From: Burkholderiales bacterium
GTDB lineage: Bacteria > Pseudomonadota > Gammaproteobacteria > Burkholderiales > Casimicrobiaceae
Assembly: GCA_025354075.1 (NCBI GenBank)
Contig: JANXNO010000294.1
Coordinates: 1 to 17,835 of the forward strand
Length of the DNA: 17,835 nucleotides
Direction of reading: 5' to 3'
This document shows, in pieces, positions 1 through 8,352 of the stretch. Below the pieces are notes generated by a model. That model did no database searches. It was not told the DNA's origin and saw only the letters and a program-made list of their open reading frames with translations. Position numbers and translations under genes: made by a program. How positions within the stretch are numbered: position 1 is the stretch's first letter; every line of letters starts with the position of its first letter.

Positions 1-3000
1 ACCAAATTGCCAGCAGCATCTTGTATCCGTACTGTCATCGCTGGCGCAATCGCGGCACCCGATGTCGCATTGGTGGGTTGCTGAATGAATGCAAGTTTGG
101 CCGCAATACCCGCTGCAATATTGAATGATGCGCTCGCCGCAGAAGTCAATGCTCCCGAACTCGCGACCAGCGTGTAGCCGACGCCTAGCTTGTCAATGCT
201 GAGGCCACTGAAAGTCGCCACACCGCTTGAGGCCGCGGCTGTAGTAGTGCCCGATAGTATTCCGCCGCCAGGATTAGTGCCAATGGCGAGCGTCACGTTC
301 GCTGCACTATTCACCAGATTGCCCGCCGCATCCTGTATCTGCACTGTTATCGCCGGCGTAATCGCTGCCGCCGAAGTTGTATTCGTCGGTTGCTGCGCGA
401 AGGCCAGCTTGGCTGCAGCACCGGCGCTGACGTTGATTGCACCGGATGTTTTGTTAATCGCGGGGGTGACAGTATCGGTCGCGGAGATGGTTCGCGAACC
501 TGCCGTTTTGAGTGTTGCGGCAAAGGTACCGACGCCTGCGGTAAGCGGGCTGTCTGCAGGCAGAGTCGCGGCAGGGTCAGAGCTTGTGAAGTGAACTGTT
601 CCGCCGTAGCTGGTCGTGGTGTTGCCAAACGCGTCCTGCGCGGTGACCGTGACGCTAATCGGTGTGCCACTTACAGCGGTGCCAGGTGCCGAGATTGCAT
701 AAGTACTGGTTGCGGCGGCGTTGACCGTGATCGAGGCCGAAGTACCCGTGATCGAGGCTGTGACTGTATCGGTCGCCGCGATGGTGTGTACGCCTGCAGT
801 CCTCAACGTGGCTCCGCTGGCGAAGGCATGAACGCCCGCATCGCCGCCGGTGAACGTGTAGTTGATTGGCAGCGTGGCCGCGCCGTCTGTCGACGTGAAA
901 TTCACTGTGCCGACATAGCCGGTGGCGACGTTGTTGGACGCGTCACGCGCGGTGACGGTGTAGCTCAGCGCTACACCGGCGGTGGTCGTCGTTGGTGTAC
1001 CCGAGATGACAAAATTCGTTGCTCCCGCAGCGCCGACGTTGATCGCACCGGAAACACCGGTGATTGATGCCGTCACCGTGTCGGTCGCCGTGATGGTGCG
1101 CGAACCGGCGGTTCTGAGCGTGGCTCCACCGGTGAAGCTGTGGACGCCGTTATCGCCCGCCGTGAACGTGTAGTCCGCAGGCAATGTGGCTGCGCCGTCG
1201 CTGCTCGTGAAGTGCGCGGTACCGCGATAGCCGGTGGCGATGTTATTGAGTGCATCGAGCGCGGTTACCGTGACGTTGAACGCTGTGCCGCTGACTGCCG
1301 ATGCAGGGGCCGACACCGCGAAGTGCGTCGCCGGGCCAGGGTTCACGGCTTGCGTCAAATTGGCGCTGGTGCTAGTCGCGAAGCCCACGCTGCCGCTGTA
1401 CACGGCGGTGATGCCGTGGCTGCCCACAGTCAATGCAGTGGTGCTGCAAGTTGCGATGCCGCTGACGAGCGCAACGCTATTACAGATCGCCGTGACACCA
1501 TCGTTGAAAGTAACGGTGCCGGTCGGTGTGCCGGTGGCGGGCGCGACGGGCGAAACCGTGGCCGTGAAGGTAACGCTGCTGCCTGCCGTTGACGGGCTGC
1601 CGCTGGTGGTCACCGCTGTGGTCGTGCCAGCCAGACCGACTACCTGCGTGATCGCAGGGCTGGTGCTGGCGTTAAGTGCGGCATCACCGCTGTAGGTTAC
1701 CGTGATCGTGTGTGAGGTGACGCTGAGCGCCGTGGTGGTACAAGTGGCACCGCCCGCAACGAGCGCTACGTTGGCGCAGATCGGAGTAGCGCCGTCGTTG
1801 AAGGTGACGGTGCCAGTCGGCACGCCGGTGCCCGGCGCAACCGCAGCGACGGCGGCGGTAAAGGTCACGCCTTCGCCTGCTACGGTGGGTGTCTTGCTGC
1901 TGGTTACGGTGCTTGCGCTGTTAGCCTTGTTGACCACTTGCGACAGGACTGCACTGGCGCTGCCACTGAAATTGCTGTCACCCGAGTAGGTGGCCGTGAT
2001 GCTGTGCGGGCTACCGGTGGCACTGAGTGCGGAGGTGGTGCAGGTCGCTGCGCCAGCACTCACAGTTGCCGCAGCGCAAACTACGGTTGCGCCATCGTTG
2101 AAGGCAACCGTTCCCGTCAAGGTGCCGACGCCCGGCGCTGCAGGTGCGATGGTCGCGGTGAAGGTGACCGACTGCCCGGATGCCGATGGATTGGTGCCGG
2201 AGGTCAAGGCGGTCGTGCTGCTCGCTTTGCTGATGACTTGTGTCAGCACGCTGCTGGCGCTTGCGCTAAAGCTGGCGTCTCCTCCGTAGCTGGCGGTGAC
2301 GCTGTGCGAGCCAGTCGTGAGTGTTGACGTGGTGCAGGTGGCGACACCCGCTCCGCTGACAGCTGCGTTGGCGCACACGGTTGCTGCGCCGTCGGTGAAG
2401 TTGACGGTGCCAGTTGGCGTACCAGCGCCTGGTGCAGCGACGCTGACTGTGGCGGTAAACGTAACCGACTGCCCGAAGACCGATGGATTGGTGCCCGAGG
2501 TCAATACGGTTGACGTGGCTGCCTTGTTCACAACCTGGCTCAGTACGGCGCTAGCTGGGCTCGCATTGAAGCTGGCGTCCCCACCATAAATGGCGGTCAC
2601 GCTGTGCGGGCTTGCAGCTGTGCTCAGAGCGGAGGTGGTGCAAGTAGCGACACCTGCGCCGCTGACCGCCACGTTGCTGCACAGGGCCGCAGCGCCGTCG
2701 TTAAACGTGACCGTGCCGCTAGGCGTGCCGCTCGCGGGAGCCACCGCAGTAACCGTGGCCGTGAAGGTGACGCTTTGTCCGAAGTTTGACGGGTTGACGC
2801 TGGAGGCGAGTGCGGTGGTTGCGTTTGCTTTGGTGACAACTTGGTTGACCGCCGCTGAGGTGCTGGTGAAGAAGCTTGTATCACCGGCGTAAATGGCAGT
2901 CATACTGTGTGGGCTGGCCGCCACTGTGAGCGCCGAGGTTGTGCAGGTGGCGACGCCGCTGCCGTTCACGGCGACGTTGCTACAGACGGCTGTCGCGCCG

Positions 3001-5102
3001 TCGTTGAACGTAACCGTTCCTGTGGGAACGCCCGTGCCTTGTGGCGTGACCGTCGCCGTGAAGGTGACCGGCTGCCCGGCAATGCTTGGATTCAGGCTGG
3101 ACGCCAGGGCCGTTGTCGTGGCTGCCTTGTTGACATTCAGCGTGAAGTTCTGAACAGCGTTCGGCGTTGTCGAGCTGCTTGCAGTGAAGGTGAGGGCGTA
3201 GGTGCCGACACCGCCTGCAGTCGGCGTGCCGGAGAGCGTGCCGTTACCGGGCGTACCAGCGGCATAGGCGATTCCGCCGGGCAGCGCTGCGCCGCCAATG
3301 GCAATGGTCGGAAGCGGGAAGCCACTTGCCGTGATCGGCAGGCTGCATGCAACACCAACGATGCAGGTAAGCGAATTAGCACTCGTAACGGCTGGCGCCT
3401 GGTTGACAGTCAGGGTGAACGACTGTGTGCTGTTGGGCGGAATGCCGTTGCCCGCTGTTAACGTGATCGGGTAGGTGCCACCGGTGCCCGCAGCGGGCGT
3501 ACCGGCCAGCGTGGCGCTAAGGCCGCTCGCGTATGCGAACGCGACGCCGGACGGCAGCGTGCCGGTTTGTGTGATGCTGGTGGTGGCGGGTGTCGCTGTG
3601 GTGGTGACAGAGAAAGTGCCCGCAGCGCCCGTGGCGAACGTCGTGCTGTTAGCGCTCGTGAAGGTGGGCGGCAGGCCGAGGTTCAACGTGAACTGCTGGG
3701 TGGCGTCGCTGCCAAAACCGTTGCTTGCAGTGAGCGTGCAGATGTAAGTGCCACCCTGAGCGACGGTGGGATTACCAGCCAATGTACCGGTATTGTTTCC
3801 GTTGTTGGTGATAGCAATGGTCACCGGCAACGCGGCGTTGCAGGCGGTAAGTGCGAAGTTGGAGCTGGGCACGCCGGTGGCAGTGAAGGTGAAACTATTG
3901 GCCTGACCGGGGATGAAGGTCGCGTTGTTGATGCTCGTGATTGTTGGCGGACGTTTGATGTCGATGCTGACCGTCGCTGGCGCGGAGTCAGCCGAGCCGT
4001 CGTTGGCCCTGAAGGTGAAGCTGTCGCTGACACCGGCGCTGGCATTTGGCGTGTAAGTTAGGTTTGGCGCGGTGCCGCTTAACACGCCCTGCGTTGGCGG
4101 TGTGACAATGGCGAAGGTGAGTGGCGAGCCTTCGAAGTCGGAGCCTGTGAGCGCAATCGCCAGGCTCTGACCGACAACCGCAGTGACGCTCTGGGCGTTG
4201 GCGACAGGCGGTGAATTCAAGTCTACCTCTACGCGAAAGAGAATGTTTCCACTGTCGACAGCGCTAAAGAAATTGGTGAAATCCGAGCCCTTTGGTGCAT
4301 CACCCGCGGGGTCTGTCGCAACCGGAGAGATGCCCGCCCAACTAATTTTCAAACCATCGAGCGAGACCGCGGCGATCAGCTGACTAGACATGGAAACGGC
4401 AAATGCGGCGACGATGACGAGCTGCATGCCATTCCAGCCGCGACGACGGGCAAACCAGACAGACAGCGCCAACAACAGCGCGGTGAGCGCCAGAGACAGC
4501 TTGGCCAGGGTTGGCACGACGACGAGCGGCGGGCCGTCCACCAGAATCGCGTTCCCAGCCGAAGTGAGCGTTAGCGCATCGCTGCCGACGAGACCATCAG
4601 AGCCGACTGAGGTGACAGCAACGCGCATTTTCTGGCCATTGGCTGGCAAGAAAATACCCGGGATGTACGTTTCAACTGCCGTGGTCCCGTTGGCCCCGCT
4701 GCCGCGCACGAGCGGGGTGGGCGTGCTGCTGATAATGGTTGCCGGACCAATCGCGGCGCCGTTACAGCTTTGCAGGGTGATCGACTGAATGCGATAGCCC
4801 GACGCGTCGGCGATGACCGTGGTGTTGAGCACACGCTCAACTCCGGCGAACGGGCCGTTGGCCGTACTAACGGAGCAGCCCGTACTAGCGTTATTGTCGG
4901 CGTCAATAAGGACGCTGACGGTGGTGATGGCAGCAAAGCTTGCCGAAGCAGCCATTGCACCCGCAGTGGCGATTGCCATTGTTGCGGCCCGCATCCAGGC
5001 GGTCCATCGAGAGGGCTGGGGCACTTTGCCTTTGAGCACATCGCGCTTGTTAAACAGCGCATTAACGACATCACCAACTCGGACAAATACGCCTGATCTC
5101 AT
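1..5102 (-). CDS. Giant Ig-like repeat surface/secreted protein, 3' end outside window
   Basis: The minus frame reads from ATG at 5102-5100 to the left edge with no stop: 1700 residues, C-terminus missing. Residues 42-58 are hydrophobic and signal-like, but follow a 36-residue extension. Residues 60-190 form a small domain with Cys76 and Cys113. VPTL starts at 196 and leads into a membrane segment ending in ARRR (219-221), as in IPTL-type sorting signals; a second hydrophobic stretch is at 226-246. About 298-383 is cadherin/Big-like. About 383-658 holds three putative-Ig domains. About 658-1253 holds six Big_3-type repeats of 96-102 residues, each with the pattern GTVTFNDG...C...ATCTT and ending near YxGD. 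About 1253-1565 holds three repeats of a second type (HFTSSDGAATLP-like). From 1565 a third type (KLAFxQQPTN) begins, with a second copy at about 1668. A role as adhesin or surface-layer protein is inferred. Met37 (4994) would give a more classical signal peptide, but a G-rich tract stands 5 nt before the 5102 ATG and nothing similar precedes Met37. Confidence 0.9.
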   Translation of the reverse strand, partial: MRSGVFVRVGDVVNALFNKRDVLKGKVPQPSRWTAWMRAATMAIATAGAMAASASFAAITTVSVLIDADNNASTGCSVSTANGPFAGVERVLNTTVIADASGYRIQSITLQSCNGAAIGPATIISSTPTPLVRGSGANGTTAVETYIPGIFLPANGQKMRVAVTSVGSDGLVGSDALTLTSAGNAILVDGPPLVVVPTLAKLSLALTALLLALSVWFARRRGWNGMQLVIVAAFAVSMSSQLIAAVSLDGLKISWAGISPVATDPAGDAPKGSDFTNFFSAVDSGNILFRVEVDLNSPPVANAQSVTAVVGQSLAIALTGSDFEGSPLTFAIVTPPTQGVLSGTAPNLTYTPNASAGVSDSFTFRANDGSADSAPATVSIDIKRPPTITSINNATFIPGQANSFTFTATGVPSSNFALTACNAALPVTIAITNNGNNTGTLAGNPTVAQGGTYICTLTASNGFGSDATQQFTLNLGLPPTFTSANSTTFATGAAGTFSVTTTATPATTSITQTGTLPSGVAFAYASGLSATLAGTPAAGTGGTYPITLTAGNGIPPNSTQSFTLTVNQAPAVTSANSLTCIVGVACSLPITASGFPLPTIAIGGAALPGGIAYAAGTPGNGTLSGTPTAGGVGTYALTFTASSSTTPNAVQNFTLNVNKAATTTALASSLNPSIAGQPVTFTATVTPQGTGVPTGTVTFNDGATAVCSNVAVNGSGVATCTTSALTVAASPHSMTAIYAGDTSFFTSTSAAVNQVVTKANATTALASSVNPSNFGQSVTFTATVTAVAPASGTPSGTVTFNDGAAALCSNVAVSGAGVATCTTSALSTAASPHSVTAIYGGDASFNASPASAVLSQVVNKAATSTVLTSGTNPSVFGQSVTFTATVSVAAPGAGTPTGTVNFTDGAATVCANAAVSGAGVATCTTSTLTTGSHSVTASYGGDASFSASASSVLTQVISKASSTTALTSGTNPSASGQSVTFTATIAPAAPGVGTLTGTVAFNDGATVVCAAATVSAGAATCTTSALSATGSPHSITATYSGDSNFSGSASAVLSQVVNKANSASTVTSSKTPTVAGEGVTFTAAVAAVAPGTGVPTGTVTFNDGATPICANVALVAGGATCTTTALSVTSHTITVTYSGDAALNASTSPAITQVVGLAGTTTAVTTSGSPSTAGSSVTFTATVSPVAPATGTPTGTVTFNDGVTAICNSVALVSGIATCSTTALTVGSHGITAVYSGSVGFATSTSANLTQAVNPGPATHFAVSAPASAVSGTAFNVTVTALDALNNIATGYRGTAHFTSSDGAATLPADYTFTAGDNGVHSFTGGATLRTAGSRTITATDTVTASITGVSGAINVGAAGATNFVISGTPTTTTAGVALSYTVTARDASNNVATGYVGTVNFTSTDGAATLPINYTFTGGDAGVHAFASGATLRTAGVHTIAATDTVTASITGTSASITVNAAATSTYAISAPGTAVSGTPISVTVTAQDAFGNTTTSYGGTVHFTSSDPAATLPADSPLTAGVGTFAATLKTAGSRTISATDTVTPAINKTSGAINVSAGAAAKLAFAQQPTNTTSAAAITPAITVQIQDAAGNLVNSAANVTLAIGTNPGGGILSGTTTAAASSGVATFSGLSIDKLGVGYTLVASSGALTSAASASFNIAAGIAAKLAFIQQPTNATSGAAIAPAMTVRIQDAAGNL

Positions 5103-5175
5103 GCAACCCCCCCAACCCGTTTTTCTTGGCGAGGAACTGAAAGGAAAGCTCGACTCAGTTCGCACCGCAATGTCA

Positions 5176-5203
5176 TATGTTTTGTGTAGCTAAACAAAAC
5201 ATA
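5176..5203. promoter_or_regulatory. 28-bp near-perfect palindrome upstream of the giant Ig gene
   Basis: Ten-base arms TATGTTTTGT (5176-5185) and ACAAAACATA (5194-5203) are exact inverted complements. The 8-base centre GTAGCTAA contains TAGCTA, itself a palindrome, so only one base pair in the whole 28 bp is mismatched. It lies 74 bp before the ATG at 5102 and begins right where transcription from the candidate promoter at 5211-5239 would start. It may be an operator for a dimeric repressor, or a 5' stem-loop in the leader. An overlapping hairpin, CATAAG (5200-5205) with CTTATG (5213-5218), could not form at the same time in RNA. The palindrome is plain in the sequence; its function is inference. 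Confidence 0.65.
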
Positions 5204-5210
5204 AGGAATG

Positions 5211-5239
5211 ATCTTATGCTCACTTTGAAATGTTCGCAA
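5211..5239 (-). promoter_or_regulatory. Candidate sigma-70 promoter for the giant Ig gene
   Basis: Read on the minus strand, TTGCGA (5239-5234) and TAAGAT (5216-5211) are separated by 17 bp; each hexamer matches the sigma-70 consensus at four of six positions. Transcription would start near 5204, giving a leader of about 100 nt that begins with the palindrome at 5203-5176. This is a pattern match by eye in an AT-richer stretch, so it is tentative. Confidence 0.35.
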
Positions 5240-5459
5240 GCGCATTTCCATCGCCACAACATAAAAAAATAGTTCATGATTTCCCGTTCGCTTCCAGATT
5301 TCCCCATAGCTGCGTACGCTGAATTTAGTCATGTTGTTTACGCAATATTCTGGTAGTTAGCCGCAACAAAGCGTCACCCTAAAGCAAGCGCAGCGCTAAA
5401 AAATTCCAGCGTCATAATTTGATTTTTCAGCGTACCATTCGTGGCACGACGAGCGCCGC
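5240..5459. other. Non-coding, AT-richer spacer
   Basis: Together with the promoter and palindrome this completes a gap of about 357 bp between the giant Ig gene and the pseudogene. Short open frames here have no recognisable protein character. Nothing further is supported. Confidence 0.5.
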
Positions 5460-6005
5460 GTGAAACAAGTATTAGCCGTATTGATCGTTGTTCTTAATGT
5501 CTGTGTTCGTCGCATGCGCGATTGGTGCGCGTCAAAGCATGGACGATACGCGCGCGTTGTGTCTCGGTTGAGCATCGACAAACCGGGCGCGCTTTTCCGC
5601 CAGCAAAACTTTCTCGCGAGCACCCGTCCCGACGCGAAATACAGTCGGGTGGAATGCGGCGGAATCTCGTGCCTCGCTTGCTATCGCATGACGCCAGAAG
5701 GGCTTGGTACGCAGGCGAACTTCACCGGGCAATTCAAAGTCACTGATCCGAAAACGGTGTTCGGGCCTTACCAAAAAATCGCGGATTAGCCGATGCAAAA
5801 ATTCGGTGGGTTTAACGCCGAAACAGGGTGACACGATTTCAGATCCAGCGATGTGTGGTTCCTGTCACGTGGTCGAAACACCGATTCTTGATGCGAAGAA
5901 AGTTACAACGAAAAACCGTTCGAGACACAGCGTAAATCGCACGAACAAACCACGTACCTCTACGGGTTGAACAGCAGCTTTCAGACCAAGGCCCGGATCG
6001 CATGA
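5460..6005 (+). pseudogene. Decayed multihaem cytochrome c-family gene
   Basis: A GTG at 5460 opens a signal-like start (KQVLAVLIVVLNV) and a frame that reads to a TAG at 5787-5789. Within it, CLACY (5670-5684) followed by RMTPEGLGTQANFTG looks like a CxxCH haem site and its flank, with the His ligand changed to Tyr (TAT at 5682-5684). The protein-like reading then moves to the next frame, where SDPAMCGSCHVVETPILDA carries an intact haem motif CGSCH (5854-5868). It returns to the first frame near 5900 for SHEQTTYLYGLNSSFQ and stops at TGA 6003-6005. The gene therefore shows an in-frame stop, two compensating frameshifts and a lost haem ligand. The original product was probably a periplasmic multihaem cytochrome c. 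A fainter remnant may run on to about 6340 (a frame ending in YYLKDRLTVGKGQPARERL and beyond), but I cannot assign it. Confidence 0.6.
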
Positions 6006-6340
6006 CGCCCGCTACCTGGTCAAGCAACCGGAAGTACGCGTCGTGGATCGTGCCGCTCGGCGCGACTGCGACGCGAAGCCCCGGTCATTTCACCAGCACC
6101 GGCAGCGATTTGGTGACCTGTGTCATTCCGTCTGGTATTTCCGCGAGCGTCAAAAACGTGCGTACCTTACTCAACTATCAACTGATCCCGCCCTACTACC
6201 TGAAGGATCGTTTAACCGTGGGCAAAGGCCAACCGGCCAGGGAGCGGTTGCGCACGCTGACGCAGCCGGTCGACTACAACAACACAGCAGCGAAAGGCGG
6301 GAAAATTTCAGTGGCCTCCGCTGCCACCGCTGTGCGATAG

Positions 6341-6642
6341 CGCCGCGTTTCGCCATCCACATCAGCGAAGTGTGGGCGCGCCCAAATGGTTACGCTCACT
6401 TATCAGCTTTATGCTGTAAGCCTTGATTCGCTGGGGCTAGAGGGCGATAACGTTGCAAGTCGACTTTGCAACAAAACGAGCACTGTACTCTTTGCAGTTG
6501 CACATATCGAATCAACTCACCGCTAACCGTACCGAAGCGATGATCGTTGACTCATAAGTCAGCGTGCCGAGCGCTGTTAAAGATTCGGGCAAGAGTATCT
6601 TCGGTTTCGCGCTTCACAGAGACGCATCGAGCTACCGACAAG
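6341..6642. other. Gene-free interval between pseudogene and acyl-CoA ligase
   Basis: About 300 bp between the plus-strand pseudogene remnant and the convergent ligase. Apart from the hairpin at 6452-6472 I see no gene or clear regulatory site. Confidence 0.5.
6452..6472. repeat. Inverted repeat, 7-bp stem with 7-nt loop
   Basis: GTTGCAA (6452-6458) and TTGCAAC (6466-6472) pair perfectly around the loop GTCGACT. It sits between convergent units, where a terminator would be useful, but neither side carries a T-run, so it is not a canonical intrinsic terminator. The core AAGTCGACTTT (6457-6467) recurs in the other convergent gap at 10847-10857. Confidence 0.4.
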
Positions 6643-8352
6643 TTACTCCCAGACCACTGGCCCTGGCTGCAAGTACCACTGCTCAACCCGCGCGGCCACT
6701 GCGGCCTCAATGCGATTGCGCTTGATTTTGAGCGTTGGCGTTAGAAATCCGTTTTCGATACCCCACGGTTCGCGCGCGATCACCAGCATGCGTACCCGCT
6801 CGTAGTCCGGCAGATCGGCGTTCAATGTCTTGAGCAGCGCGGCGAGTTCTGCCGCAACGCGCTCACGTACCGCTGGATTCTTCACCTGCGGGCGCAAGGT
6901 TTCTGCCAGCACCACCATCGCGTACGGTGCCTGCTGACCCACGCCGGAGACCATGCACAACTCGACCATCGGGCTGGCATTGATGGTGTTCTCAATCGGC
7001 GCGGGCGCAACGTATTTTCCTTTCGCCGTTTTGAACAATTCTTTCTTGCGGCCAGTCAGCTTGAGCAGGCCATCGGCCCGAATTTCGCCCAGATCGCCGG
7101 TACGAAAAAAGCCATCTTCGGTGAAGCTTTCGGCGTCGAGCTCTGGCTGTTTGAAGTAGCCCGCCAGTTGCCCGGGCGACTTGATCAGCACCTCCTGTTC
7201 ATCGCTGATACGTACTTGAACACCAGGTAGCGGTGAGCCTACATAACCCTTGGCATGCAGCGCGATGGAGGAGGCACACGAATAACCAAAATCCTCAGTC
7301 ATACCGTACCCTTCAACCAGGTTTAAACCAAGGCGTCGATACCAGTCGATCAGATCCGACGGAATCGGTGCAGAGCCGCTGCCTGCGTGGCGTACGTGAT
7401 CGAGACCGAGGCCGGTGAGCACCTTGCGGCCAACAATGTTTCCGATGATCGGAATGCGCAACAGCAGGTTCAATTTCTGCGGCGACATTTTGGTGAATAC
7501 GCCCTGCTGAAACTTGAGCCACAGGCGCGGCACTGACACAAATACGGTCGGTCGGGCGCGTTGCAAATCCTTGAGAAACGTATCGAGCGTCTCAGCAAAA
7601 AAGAAGTGACCGCGACCTTCGACGATGCCCGCGCATTCAATCCACGCCCGCTCCACCACGTGGGCCAGCGGCAGGTAGGACAGGATGCGGATTTCCTCAG
7701 TGGGGCCGATCGCGCTGCGGATATTGCCGACGATGCCTTCCGCCGCGCGCGTGATGCGGTCAAAGCGATGCATCACACCCTTTGGCCTGCCGGTTGAGCC
7801 GGAGGTGTACATCAGCAGCGCAATGTCGTCTGCGCCGCGCGCGGGCTGCCCGCTGAGGGGCTCGGTGCGCGAGGTGATGGCGTCCCAATTCTCAAATGCT
7901 GCGATGGCTGCAGGCGGTGCCAATGGAAACGCAATGCAGGGCAGGCCAGTCGGCACGGCGCTCGCCTGATGCGCCCACGAATCGAGCTTGCCGACGAACA
8001 AGAGGCTCGCCTCGCTGTGCGTGAGCACGTAGCTCACGGTGTCGGCAGTTTCAGTCGGAAAAATCGCCACGGTCGTGCCACCGGCCATCCAGATCGCCAG
8101 TTCACACATAAAAAAGTGCGCGCAGTTTTTCGACAAAATGGCCACCCGAAAGCCCGGCGCAAAGCCCAGACTTTTCAGGTGCGTAGCCATGCGCCGCGCC
8201 TGATCCAGCGTCTGTCGCCAGGTGTAATCGACCACCGCGCCGCCACCGGTCGGCTGCGTCAGCCACAGGTAATTGGGGCGCGTCGCCTCGTGCTCGTATA
8301 CGTAATCTAGCATCAGTTTTGACGAAGTTGCTGTGGTCGGGGTTGTACTCAT
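6643..8352 (-). CDS. AMP-binding long-chain acyl-CoA ligase
   Basis: A 569-residue member of the ANL adenylate-forming superfamily. It is expected to activate fatty acids with ATP and CoA through an acyl-adenylate. The ATP/AMP loop YTSGSTGRPKG is at 182-192, GYGMTE at 348-353, the RTGD hinge at 417-420, LTGRKKELFKTAKGKYVAP at 432-450, and the C-terminal LTPTLKIKR segment, with its candidate adenylation lysine, at 537-545. The layout fits FAA1-like (COG1022) long-chain ligases rather than E. coli FadD; exact chain-length preference cannot be read from sequence. No signal peptide or membrane helix is evident, so it is probably cytoplasmic or membrane-peripheral. AAGGAG lies 8 bases before the ATG, inside the end of the helicase gene, and the start overlaps the helicase stop by 4 bp (ATGA), which indicates translational coupling. 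Confidence 0.9.
   Translation of the reverse strand: MSTTPTTATSSKLMLDYVYEHEATRPNYLWLTQPTGGGAVVDYTWRQTLDQARRMATHLKSLGFAPGFRVAILSKNCAHFFMCELAIWMAGGTTVAIFPTETADTVSYVLTHSEASLLFVGKLDSWAHQASAVPTGLPCIAFPLAPPAAIAAFENWDAITSRTEPLSGQPARGADDIALLMYTSGSTGRPKGVMHRFDRITRAAEGIVGNIRSAIGPTEEIRILSYLPLAHVVERAWIECAGIVEGRGHFFFAETLDTFLKDLQRARPTVFVSVPRLWLKFQQGVFTKMSPQKLNLLLRIPIIGNIVGRKVLTGLGLDHVRHAGSGSAPIPSDLIDWYRRLGLNLVEGYGMTEDFGYSCASSIALHAKGYVGSPLPGVQVRISDEQEVLIKSPGQLAGYFKQPELDAESFTEDGFFRTGDLGEIRADGLLKLTGRKKELFKTAKGKYVAPAPIENTINASPMVELCMVSGVGQQAPYAMVVLAETLRPQVKNPAVRERVAAELAALLKTLNADLPDYERVRMLVIAREPWGIENGFLTPTLKIKRNRIEAAVAARVEQWYLQPGPVVWE

Noticed and set aside
190..3747. A series of plus-strand open frames of about 60-225 codons across 190-3747, recurring roughly every 300 bp
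   Set aside because: They mirror the tandem Ig repeats of the minus-strand gene, are Ala/Val/Thr- or Arg/Cys-rich, and lack ribosome-binding sites and family motifs.
4571..5086. A 171-codon minus frame
   Set aside because: It overlaps the N-terminal coding region of the giant Ig protein in a different frame and shows no domain character.
5099..5332. A 77-codon minus frame overlapping the start of the giant Ig gene
   Set aside because: It runs through the palindrome and candidate promoter, and has no recognisable motif or ribosome-binding site.
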